Positions 1-7,521 of a stretch of DNA of 64,000 bases are shown piece by piece. Origin of the DNA: Rubrivivax sp. (lineage in GTDB: Bacteria; Pseudomonadota; Gammaproteobacteria; Burkholderiales; Burkholderiaceae_C); assembly GCA_022842305.1 (NCBI GenBank), contig JALHPY010000001.1:96401-160400 (forward strand), in the 5' to 3' direction. The position numbers and the translations under genes were made by a program. How positions within the stretch are numbered: position 1 is the stretch's first letter; the number at the start of each line of letters is the position of its first letter. Under the pieces are notes generated by a model. The model was not told where the DNA came from, ran no database searches, and was given only the letters and a program-made list of their open reading frames with translations.

Positions 1-221
1 TCAAGCACCTCGTCCAGCCAGGCGTCGAGCAAGGCAGCCTGTTGGAGGTCACCTCGGTGTCGGATCAATTCCACCCCGCGGCGAAGCTCACCCACGGAAA
101 TCGCGGACAGGTAGAGCAACTCACCCTTGGCAGCGCTGTCACGCAAGAAGCCGGTGACCCCGGGGTTCGCCTTGTCCTTCTTGCGCGCCTCGCTGACGAC
201 GTTGGTGTCAATCAAATACAC
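1..221 (-). CDS. PIN-domain toxin (VapC/FitB-like), cut by window edge
   Basis: Seventy-three codons are visible before the gene runs off the left edge. The N-terminus reads VYLIDTNVVSEARK, the first beta strand and first acidic cluster of PIN-domain ribonucleases (Asp5 and Glu11 would bind metal), and ISVGELRRG further on supplies the usual second acidic position. PIN toxins of type II toxin-antitoxin modules cleave RNA, often tRNA. The GTG start at 221 lies inside the last codons of the antitoxin gene, a 14-base overlap typical of translationally coupled VapBC/FitAB pairs. The C-terminal acidic residues are outside the window, so activity cannot be judged. Confidence 0.85.
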   Translation of the reverse strand, partial: MYLIDTNVVSEARKKDKANPGVTGFLRDSAAKGELLYLSAISVGELRRGVELIRHRGDLQQAALLDAWLDEVL

Positions 222-444
222 GCGGGGCCTCGGTGGCGGGGTTCACCCGCTCGAAGTCGGCGTCGATGCCGACGTTCGGCATGGACGCCACGACTTCTGC
301 AAAAGTGCGCCTGCGCGGGCGCACCAGGGCTTGGGCAAGGATGGCGCGGTGTTCTGCCTCGGCACTGTGGCCGTGCTCACCGGCACGCTCCTTGAGTGCC
401 CTGACGACGGCTTCGTCGACGCCTCGAACGAGCAGATTGGCCAT
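208..444 (-). CDS. FitA-like ribbon-helix-helix antitoxin
   Basis: A 78-residue protein starting MANLLVRGVDEAVVRAL, the beta-strand plus helix of FitA/StbC-type Arc-fold antitoxins, followed by RAGEHGHSAEAEHRAIL, the second RHH helix. The C-terminal tail after about residue 45 would wrap around the toxin. The reading frame is open upstream to 606, but only the ATG at 444 gives the conserved family N-terminus. The PIN toxin follows with a 14-base overlap. Such pairs usually repress their own promoter through the RHH domain; no operator was resolved by eye. Confidence 0.85.
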   Translation of the reverse strand: MANLLVRGVDEAVVRALKERAGEHGHSAEAEHRAILAQALVRPRRRTFAEVVASMPNVGIDADFERVNPATEAPRVFD

Positions 445-1080
445 TTGCCGCTCCTGGAACTTGGGTGCTATCAATGATAGCGCGACTCCAGGCGAGGTGC
501 ATCCTTCTTGCTGTCGCCGGCCTTGCCTGCGGTCAGTCACACGGGCATGGTCAGCCCAGGGCGTCGAGCCTATGGGGTCTAAAGGTCCGCCGCTCCGTTG
601 CCACACCGCGCCATGCTCGTTGTGGCTGGGATCAGAGATGGCCTCCAGAAACTCGGCGTAGCTCCCGACGCCGCCAACGTCCTCTGGCGGACATGCGTTT
701 TCACCCGCGATTCACAACGACCAGGTGTTGAATGAGGGGCCGGGCAGCAGCGCGAGGTGTCGCCAAGTGACGAGGCCCACGCAAAAGTAATCTTGGGTCT
801 GGGGGTAGTGTCGAAGGCGCCCTACCCCGCCCAGAACCGGCAATGTACCTTGATAATCCTTATTGTCACGGTAGCCATTCTTTGCCTCCAGAGCTGCGCC
901 TACTGAAGCTCAATCACCCGACGGCGCGAGGCTGGAGAGTGCGTGATCGACCGCTGGGGCTGTGACGGCCGATCAGTGAGCCCCGCAGTCCAACTGTTGG
1001 CGCCGACCGCAACGTGCGCCTCAGCACCGACGAACCGGTGAGCCACGGATACTGGAACTGTCGGAGGTTGCGGCGGCAGG
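445..1080. other. No gene recognised
   Basis: About 640 bases. A 40-codon frame starting at 843 (MYLDNPYCHGSH) is the only neat short frame and matches nothing I know. The promoter of the toxin-antitoxin pair should lie in the left part of this stretch, and the 3' flank of the leftward gene pair in the right part. Confidence 0.4.
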
Positions 1081-1350
1081 CTACTCGCCGTACGCGGCGA
1101 TTACCAACACGCGGTCGGCTTCACCTTGTTCGATGGCAGCGCGCGGTGTGCGGCCGTTGAGGGCGCCGGTATGTGACTCAAGGAAGCTGAGCAGCTTCCA
1201 CCCGTTCGTGGTGTCGAGGGCGGATGACAGCTTCAGCAAGGTGCGCCAGATGTCGGCCTGGAACTGCCAGCGCGGCACCACGAAGTCCTGGTGGTCGGTG
1301 GCGCTGGCAAGGCCTAAGCGTGCTACGGCGCGCCCGCCTGGGTTGATCAA
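1081..1350 (-). CDS. MbcA/ParS/Xre toxin-binding-domain-like protein
   Basis: Eighty-nine residues. The C-terminal half has the look of the antitoxin MbcA/ParS/Xre toxin-binding domain (DUF2384): a helix ending in FLESHTGALNGRTPRAAIEQG, then DRVLVIAAYGE. The middle (DFVVPRWQFQ) matches the 'P-x-W-Q-F' lead-in seen in stand-alone members. No N-terminal Xre HTH is present. It starts with TTG at 1350, overlapping the stop codon of the upstream gene (TTGA), so the two are translationally coupled. In known systems this domain binds a RES or similar toxin; no RES protein is visible here, so its partner may be the TPR-like protein or absent. Identification comes from motif resemblance only. Confidence 0.6.
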   Translation of the reverse strand: MINPGGRAVARLGLASATDHQDFVVPRWQFQADIWRTLLKLSSALDTTNGWKLLSFLESHTGALNGRTPRAAIEQGEADRVLVIAAYGE

Positions 1351-2000
1351 GCCGCACTCAGCGAGTCCACCGCGAGGCCGGGCGGGCTTGTCTGTCTCTC
1401 TGCTTCTGGGTCGTGCACAGCCCGGTCGCCCGCCAACTCAAGCACTTCCCGGCTTAGTTGATCGAACATGCCCACGATGGATTTGCTTTGCTTGCAGGCC
1501 TCGGCGTAGTCGTCCTGGACTCGACGAAGCACATCAATGGCCTCATCAAATCGTTGGGCGTGGGCCAAGCAATCTGCCAGGACTTCTGCCACCTTTACAC
1601 GGTCCGCAGCGCAAGCTACGCGATGCGTGAACATGATGTCGTGTGATTCCTGGAACTTGGGGACGGCTTCCGCATGCGTGTGCAGGAACCATGTGTGGCA
1701 TCCCTGCGCGGCCAAGTTCATTGCCAGCGCCCAATGCGCCTGCGGAAAGTGCTCCCGGATGTACGGCTCGCTGTTGCGAAGCACCTTCAGGTCGGCTTCA
1801 CTGAAACATTCCGCGCCACCCGCCACACACAGCCATGAGCGTGCCAAATGGGTGTTCGGATGTTCCGGCCCAAGCGCCACTTCCAGTCTAGCCACATGGA
1901 TTTGCAAGGCCCGAATACGGGGCAAGTCCCCGTAATTTTCGAGCCACGGGCCCTTGAAGCGATGAGAGACAAGCGGTGTACTGAGAGGCACGGTCGACAT
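1347..2000 (-). CDS. TPR-like helical protein, unknown function
   Basis: A 217-residue protein rich in helix-forming segments with TPR character: residues near RLEVALGPEHPNTHLARSW and later ADCLAHAQRFDEAIDVLRRV have the small/large spacing of tetratricopeptide helices. No signal peptide or membrane segment. A clear Shine-Dalgarno (AAAGGGGA) sits a few bases upstream of the ATG at 2000, which fixes the start. It is the first gene of a two-gene operon with the MbcA-like protein, joined by a 4-base overlap, so a protein-protein role with that partner is likely. I cannot name a function. Confidence 0.6.
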   Translation of the reverse strand: MSTVPLSTPLVSHRFKGPWLENYGDLPRIRALQIHVARLEVALGPEHPNTHLARSWLCVAGGAECFSEADLKVLRNSEPYIREHFPQAHWALAMNLAAQGCHTWFLHTHAEAVPKFQESHDIMFTHRVACAADRVKVAEVLADCLAHAQRFDEAIDVLRRVQDDYAEACKQSKSIVGMFDQLSREVLELAGDRAVHDPEAERQTSPPGLAVDSLSAA

Positions 2001-2933
2001 GGCGATCCCCTTTCTTTTGGCGCATAGCGCCGTTTCGTGCCCGCCCGGATTGGGAAGGCATCGTTCAAAAGACGTAGGGAACCGCTGATGAGCTACGTGC
2101 GCATCGCCGCAGAATTGTCGAGACCAGCTGCTAACAGCTGGGGGGCCGCGGCGACAAAGAGATATTTGGTAGACAGTCCCACCTGATGTGCGGGTCCGTC
2201 AAAGCCCGCCCATTAAACATATCCCACACTCCCGAATCTGTCCACCTTTCCCAAAGTGCTTGGTTGCGGGGCTCGAGACCTCAGCTGGCTGGGCTGGCGC
2301 GAACGGCGCGCGTCGAGGCAGTGGTCTGCCAAAGCAACGCGAAATGCGTGTCACTTCGAAATGGGCGACATCTGCCATCGCGAGCGGCGCCATGTCTCGC
2401 AGAGTCCTCGTGGGAAATCGTGTAATGGATGTTCGCTACGCAGCATTCGAGTGTCGAACCGCCAGAGGCGGAGCCTGGTAGCTTGCGGCCGGTACAGGGT
2501 TGATAGGATTTTGATAGGAATGTAGTGCAGACTCGGTTGCACTGACTGAGGCATCAGCAAACCCGTCAAGTTCGATGAGTACCAACAGTTCCAGGTTCAA
2601 ACCATGGCAGCCCAGGGCCCAGGCTGCAAAGTACCTGGTCGACTTGCACCCAACTTATGGCATTGACGGCCTGTGGAACGGTTCCACTTTCCGTCGGCGC
2701 GCCGTGCACAAACTCAGCGCAAATTGCGATGTACTCGTGACCAAACTCACAGTGAAGCCAATCATCGGTGCACGTTTACTTGGCGTTTGAGTGCCGACTG
2801 GACATTCCTACTGTTGACACCTGCCGCGCAACCAACTTTCTGACTGAAGTCAACGAGGCATTTGCCGATGGACTGATGGACCGGTGGACTGATGGTCCGC
2901 GCACCCGAGCAACACCGACACAGAGGAATGATG
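2001..2933. other. Long stretch with no firm gene
   Basis: About 930 bases between the leftward TPR operon and parB. The only frame with some protein character is 2575-2790 (listed separately). The leftward promoter of the TPR-like gene and the rightward promoter of parB must both lie here. No iteron or parS-like palindrome (TGTTNCACGTGAAACA type) was seen on reading. Confidence 0.4.
2575..2790 (+). CDS. Possible small HTH remnant
   Basis: A 71-codon frame. The stretch RAQAAKYLVDLHPTYGI recalls the first helices of AlpA/HTH_17 regulators (AAxYL followed by a turn), but the conserved recognition helix and the usual 'G-x-P' turn are not evident. No good ribosome binding site. It could be a decayed excisionase-like gene or chance. 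Confidence 0.2.
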   Translation: MSTNSSRFKPWQPRAQAAKYLVDLHPTYGIDGLWNGSTFRRRAVHKLSANCDVLVTKLTVKPIIGARLLGV

Positions 2934-4025
2934 ATGAAGGCAACGAAAGAAAACCCGGCCCAGCCAGGCCCGTTCGAAGACGCGCCCGTCGCTCCGGTGG
3001 AAACGGGCGGCGTCGGCGGTGGTGCCGTCAATGAACGCGCGGTCCAGCCAGTCCCGAGGGCTCGGTCACAGACGAGCAGCGATTTCGTTCGAAGCTTGCT
3101 TACTGTGAGGCCGGAGTCGGTCCCGACCGCGCGACCAGACGCCAGTGGCCAGTCGTCCGGGCAAGTGGTTGCGGCTGCGGCGAAGGTGGAACCGACACCT
3201 CTTGCAGAGCGCATTGCAGCAGATTGCATAAAGCCGAGCAGATTTCTGACCCGGGAGAAGACCTACTGGGAGAGTAAAGAATTTGAGGCGTTCAAGGAGG
3301 ACATCCGGAGTTCCGACGGGAACATTCAACCTATCAAGGTGAGGCCCGTTGCCGAAGAAGGCAAGATCAAGTACGAAGTGGCCTTCGGCCATCGCCGACA
3401 TCGTGCCTGCCTGAACTTGAGGCTGCCCGTGCTCGCGGTAGTGGAAGAAATGGATGATCTGAAGCTCTTCACGCAGGCAGTGAGAGAGAACACCAGACAC
3501 AAGGATTGCAGCGCATACGCGCGCGGCGTCCAGTTCAGGCTCGCCATCGACACTGCGGTGATCAATGAAGATCAGAACTGGAACGAACTGTTCGGCGTTG
3601 AAAAATCCATGGTCTACAAGCTCTTAAAGTTAGCACGACTTCCGATTGAAATTGTTCAATCGTTTGCCTGCCCCTCGCAACTGCAGACAAGGTGGGGCCC
3701 GGGTCTGACCAAGGTGGTGAAGGACGACTGGGAGGGAGTGCTGAAGAGAGTCGCCGAGGTGGCTCAATGGCCGGCGCCGAGAAATCCCAGGCTCGTGCTG
3801 GAGTATCTGCTGAACAAGCCGCAGTCGACTTCGGACGCAATGACGAGAGAGGTTCCCATTAAGAGAGAGGATCTGACTGTGGCGACATTGAGGATTCCTC
3901 ATGCCGCCACGGGCGGAGGGATCGAGGTTGAGTTTGCCGCCGGTGCAGTCGAAGAAGCGGTCTTGCTGGCCACCTTGCGGAAGATGCTGAAGATCGAAGG
4001 CGTGGACGGCGGATCCGTCATGTAG
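2934..4025 (+). CDS. ParB/RepB-family partition-like protein (orphan)
   Basis: About 363 residues. After a low-complexity Pro/Ala/Gly-rich N-terminus of about 85 residues comes a ParB N-terminal domain: IQPIKVRP, then GHRRHRA (about residues 152-158), the arginine-rich CTP-binding box of ParB proteins, and ENTRHKD (about 185), the second conserved box. An HTH follows (GVEKSMVYKLLKLARLP, about 221-237). The C-terminal part resembles plasmid ParB/RepB proteins and would dimerise. Three ATGs in a row (2928, 2931, 2934) follow AGAGGA; spacing favours 2931 or 2934, and an upstream start at 2892 is possible. No parA lies within the window, which is unusual for a segregation operon. It may act as a stand-alone regulator, or its ParA may be elsewhere. 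Confidence 0.85.
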   Translation: MKATKENPAQPGPFEDAPVAPVETGGVGGGAVNERAVQPVPRARSQTSSDFVRSLLTVRPESVPTARPDASGQSSGQVVAAAAKVEPTPLAERIAADCIKPSRFLTREKTYWESKEFEAFKEDIRSSDGNIQPIKVRPVAEEGKIKYEVAFGHRRHRACLNLRLPVLAVVEEMDDLKLFTQAVRENTRHKDCSAYARGVQFRLAIDTAVINEDQNWNELFGVEKSMVYKLLKLARLPIEIVQSFACPSQLQTRWGPGLTKVVKDDWEGVLKRVAEVAQWPAPRNPRLVLEYLLNKPQSTSDAMTREVPIKREDLTVATLRIPHAATGGGIEVEFAAGAVEEAVLLATLRKMLKIEGVDGGSVM

Positions 4026-4660
4026 GTGCCGAAAGGGCCGGTGTTTGCTGCTCAATTGCGCGCAGTTGGAACCTTCAGCGCGTGCTGACCAGGGCCACTT
4101 TCGCGATTCGTAACCTCCGCCTCAGTCGTGCCCAACGTGCACCACGCGACCCACATCGCCACCATGGCATGCGTGAGGGCAAGCTTTCCCACATGGCCGG
4201 GGAGCCAGCGCCGCGCGGTGCGTGTGTGCGTGATTTCGGGTTGCCCAAGCAAGGCTCGGTCTGGAAGTTCTTGCCCCACAGATGCCTGGTGACCAAATAC
4301 GGGCCGAGGCCCGCCTCTTCCGTCAGCCGCCAAATCCCTGGGATCAGTTTCTCGATGCAGACCAAGGCGCAAGCCCTCCTGGGTCAGTGCATGGGCTCGA
4401 AGGAATGCGCTCGCCGAGGCATTGCGCTCGGCCAAGAACAGTGCGATCTGTCGATTGGCCCCCGCTGTGTTGACCAGCGCTGGACCCATTTTGAGAAGGC
4501 TAAACCTAAGTGAGGGGCGTGACGTACCGGGTTGTCTCGTTCACTTGGCCTTGGGTTCACGCCACTCTTGTCCAAGATAACTTTGAGGAGTTGGGCCAAC
4601 TCGTGATGTAGGGTGAGCGTGTATCGCCAAACACCCGCCACCCATCCCGAGAGGCCCAAC
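4026..4660. other. No gene recognised; left flank of the IS4 copy
   Basis: Overlapping frames exist on both strands (for example 4052-4489 minus and 4082-4513 plus), but neither shows a family motif, a ribosome binding site or a sensible N-terminus. The right part should contain the left end of the IS4 element. Confidence 0.4.
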
Positions 4661-5912
4661 GTGAAGACATCATGCAGCATGTTCAGTCAGCTCCTCAAGC
4701 TGTTCCCGCGGTCTGAGTTCGAAAGGCTTGTGAAGGACACGGGCGCGGAGTACGCGGCCAAGGGTTTCACGAGCTGGAGCCAGATGGTGGCGATGCTGTT
4801 CTGTCAGCTCGGTCGTGCCCACTCGCTGCGCGAGATCGAAGGCGGGCTCAAGAGCTGTGAAGGCAAGCTCGCGCACCTGGGCATCGAGGCCCCGGCGCGG
4901 TCCTCGTTGTCCTATGCCAACGCCCACCGGCCCTGGGAGCTGTTCGAGGCGGTCTTCCACGGCCTGTACGAGAAGGTCTCGGCCGCGGTCGGCGGCGGGC
5001 CGCGCAAGTTCCGCTTCAAGAACAAGCTCGTGAGCATCGACTCCACCGTCATCGACCTGAGCATGTCGATGTACGACTGGGCGAAGTACCAGCGCACCAA
5101 GGGTGCGGTCAAGCTGCACCTGGTGCTGGACCACGACGGTTACTTGCCAAGCTTCGGCGTGGTCACCGACGGTACGGTGGCCGACGTGCGCGTGGCGCAG
5201 TCGCTGCACTTCGACAGCGGCACCATCGTGGTGGACGACCGGGGCTACAACGACTACGCGCTGTTCTCGCGCTGGTGCGGTCAAGGCGTGTTCTTCGTCA
5301 CCCGTATGAAGATTGACGCCCGATACGAGGTGCTGGAGCAGCGGCCGATCTTCAAGCCCGAGGGCAACGTGGTGGCTGACCAGCGCATCCGGTTGAGCAG
5401 CGAACAGGCGCGGCGCGACTGCCCGCACGAGTTGCGGCGTATCGAGTTCATCCACCCCCAGACCGGGCAGATCTTGGTCTTCCTGACCAACCTGCACAAG
5501 CTCAGCGCTGCCACCATCGCGGCGATCTACCGGGACCGCTGGCAGGTGGAGTTGTTCTTCAAGGCGCTCAAGCAGAACCTGAAGATCAAGACCTTCGTGG
5601 GCACCAGCGCAAACGCCGTCAAGACGCAGATCTGGACAGCACTGATCTGCATGCTGCTGCTGCGCTACCTGATGCTGCGCTCGCGCTTCGGCTGGAGCCT
5701 GTCGAACCTGGTGGCGATGCTGCGCATGAACCTGTTTACCCACAAGGACTTGCATGCGTGGCTGCAAGAACCCGTCGCAAGCCCGCCAGACCCGGCACTG
5801 GATCCGCAGGCGACGATCGCCTTCACCTGATCCTGGACAGCACCGGGCGAAAAACAGGGGGGCAGCAACTTCGGATCGGGCGATTGGCAACGCTAAACCC
5901 GCGTCAGACAAC
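4531..5912 (+). mobile_element. IS4-family element, boundaries tentative
   Basis: The transposase gene is intact. A 7-base inverted pair, GTTGTCT at 4531-4537 and AGACAAC at 5906-5912, brackets it at a distance (1382 bases) normal for IS4 elements of this group. The homology does not extend convincingly inward and no target duplication was identified, so these ends are a guess. Confidence 0.35.
4661..5830 (+). CDS. IS4-family transposase
   Basis: A 389-residue DDE transposase. The N-terminal helical domain (FSQLLKLFPRSEFERLV; GFTSWSQMVAMLFCQL) is followed by the RNase H-like core: IDSTVIDLSM carries the first Asp, VVDDRGYNDY the second, and YRDRWQVELFFKALKQN is the Y-(2)-R-(3)-E-(6)-K signature with the catalytic Glu. 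It belongs to the DDE_Tnp_1 group. The GTG at 4661 is chosen because GAGAGG lies about 8 bases upstream and family members start just before this FxQLL segment. Length and motifs look intact, so the element could still be active. Confidence 0.93.
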   Translation: MKTSCSMFSQLLKLFPRSEFERLVKDTGAEYAAKGFTSWSQMVAMLFCQLGRAHSLREIEGGLKSCEGKLAHLGIEAPARSSLSYANAHRPWELFEAVFHGLYEKVSAAVGGGPRKFRFKNKLVSIDSTVIDLSMSMYDWAKYQRTKGAVKLHLVLDHDGYLPSFGVVTDGTVADVRVAQSLHFDSGTIVVDDRGYNDYALFSRWCGQGVFFVTRMKIDARYEVLEQRPIFKPEGNVVADQRIRLSSEQARRDCPHELRRIEFIHPQTGQILVFLTNLHKLSAATIAAIYRDRWQVELFFKALKQNLKIKTFVGTSANAVKTQIWTALICMLLLRYLMLRSRFGWSLSNLVAMLRMNLFTHKDLHAWLQEPVASPPDPALDPQATIAFT

Positions 5913-6165
5913 GGGCGCGCTGGCGGGACTCGCCGGTCTTGGACAGCAGTGGGTTCACGCGATGTGCCCAGGTCCTTGGATCTGGACGATACTGCCGGCC
6001 ACCTGCTGGAGCTTTGCTGGCTGTTCGAAAGTGATCGAAACAGAGCCCATCAATGGATTCGGACTACGGGTCTGCTGCAGGCATGCGTCGCCCCGGGGCG
6101 GGCGAAGTGTCGTCTCCAATGATCCAATGCGACGGCGCATTCGCCGTCGCTGGACACAGATCGAG
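5831..6165. other. Right flank of IS4 copy; no gene
   Basis: About 335 bases between the transposase stop and the convergent leftward gene ending at 6166. The first 80 bases probably hold the right end of the insertion sequence. Nothing else recognised. Confidence 0.4.
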
Positions 6166-7281
6166 TTAAGCGCCACCCGAGTACAGCGACGGCGGCTTTC
6201 CGATGAGGGCGGGCGGCTGGAAAGCTGCGGCCGTATTGGCCGTGGCCTCCGTCGAGGCGTCCACCATCCCGGTCTCGAAGCTGGGGTGGATGGCTTCTTG
6301 GGGTGCGCTTGTATGCGACTCATCCGCAATGCACAACCACGTCTCCGGTGTCGCGCAATCAATGCTATCGCCTTGATGGGTTACCTGCACTTGAAACGGT
6401 TCGTCCTCAGTTCGTGCGGGCGGAATTGCGGCAGCAGGTGGCTCAGCGTTCTCCGTGACATCGAACTCCAGCTTGATGAGCGTGTTCGTTCGCCGCGGCT
6501 TGGCGCGTCCTTCATCAAGTATGTGCACATTTATCCAGAGCCGCAGTTGGGTTTTGAGGTCACAAAGTGCCGCGCCAATTAGTGGCAGGTCGCTTCGAGC
6601 CAGCAGTATTGGCTTTCGGGCGAATGATTGGCCGTCGAGCAAGCTGCGACCAGAGATTCCGAGGGTGGTCTGCTTCGCGCCAACCGTCACGGAGCAAAAC
6701 TCAGCCAGGACTTCGTGCACTACATCCGAAGTGCCGCGTGAGGGGCTGCGTTGGAGCCGCTTTTGGATTCGAAGCGAAGCGTGGCCAGGCACGAGCAGGT
6801 CCAGCGGGACCGGAATCCGCATGCCGAGGAAGGTGGCTTGGCGAAGGTCTTCGTGGCGGAGCGGCTCTCGCTCGGCCTCTGCTTCGGGACTTGTCGTCGG
6901 CGCGTCAATCGTCGTCTGCGCTGCCTCTGAATTAGCCGAACCGATGAGACGGCAGAATTGCAGTGCAACATCACGGCATTGCGCGACGGTAGTCGGGCTT
7001 GCATCAGGACCTAATGCAAGTACGGCCTCGCCGTAGTGGAACTGCCCGCTGCTGGGGGACGTTTGTATGAATCGCTGGAACTTCTCGCCATCGATGCGCA
7101 GAAAGTCCGCCAGGGTGGCTTGCGCCGAGGCAATCAGCTCGGTCACGCGCGCCGGGAGGATGTGTTCGTCACTAATACGTACACCCCGGTCGGCTGCATT
7201 GCCGGCGCTTGGATGCACGGTGAGTGTCGGCTGGGCGCCGCGAATCGTGAGGATTTCGTGGCTGATGGCAAAGGTAGACAT
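6166..7281 (-). CDS. Unknown 371-residue protein downstream of the giant recombinase
   Basis: Not recognised. No signal peptide, membrane helix or metal-binding motif. An N-terminal segment (about 1-110) is followed by an acidic Glu/Ala linker (about 125-145), then a more ordered region with LGMRIPVPLDLLVPGHASLRI and KTQLRLWINVHILDEGRAK, and a low-complexity Ala/Thr/Pro tail. CGGAG lies 6 bases upstream of the ATG at 7281. It reads in the same direction as the giant recombinase-like gene, 240 bases downstream of it, and may share its transcript. A role as accessory DNA-binding partner is a guess from position only. Confidence 0.6.
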   Translation of the reverse strand: MSTFAISHEILTIRGAQPTLTVHPSAGNAADRGVRISDEHILPARVTELIASAQATLADFLRIDGEKFQRFIQTSPSSGQFHYGEAVLALGPDASPTTVAQCRDVALQFCRLIGSANSEAAQTTIDAPTTSPEAEAEREPLRHEDLRQATFLGMRIPVPLDLLVPGHASLRIQKRLQRSPSRGTSDVVHEVLAEFCSVTVGAKQTTLGISGRSLLDGQSFARKPILLARSDLPLIGAALCDLKTQLRLWINVHILDEGRAKPRRTNTLIKLEFDVTENAEPPAAAIPPARTEDEPFQVQVTHQGDSIDCATPETWLCIADESHTSAPQEAIHPSFETGMVDASTEATANTAAAFQPPALIGKPPSLYSGGA

Positions 7282-7521
7282 GGCTGCTCCGAGTGGTTAG
7301 TCATGTGAATCTCTGCCGAATGAGTCGGAGTTGATCCAGGCCCCTAGAATGGACCCAGCTTGTGGCAACCTTTGTCACCACGCTTGCCGCATGAATATCA
7401 CTAGAGCAATGCTTAGGAGCGCAATCTCTGGCGCGCCTTTTACCTGCCACCTCTATAATCCGCAGCTCTACCTGCACTGTCAATACGGAGGCGGTAGTTT
7501 GATCGTGAACTAATTCACGTG

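Noticed and set aside
4670..5911. A 413-codon leftward frame opposite the IS4 transposase
   Set aside because: Antisense shadow of the transposase; Gln/Leu/Val/Arg-biased translation with no family motif.
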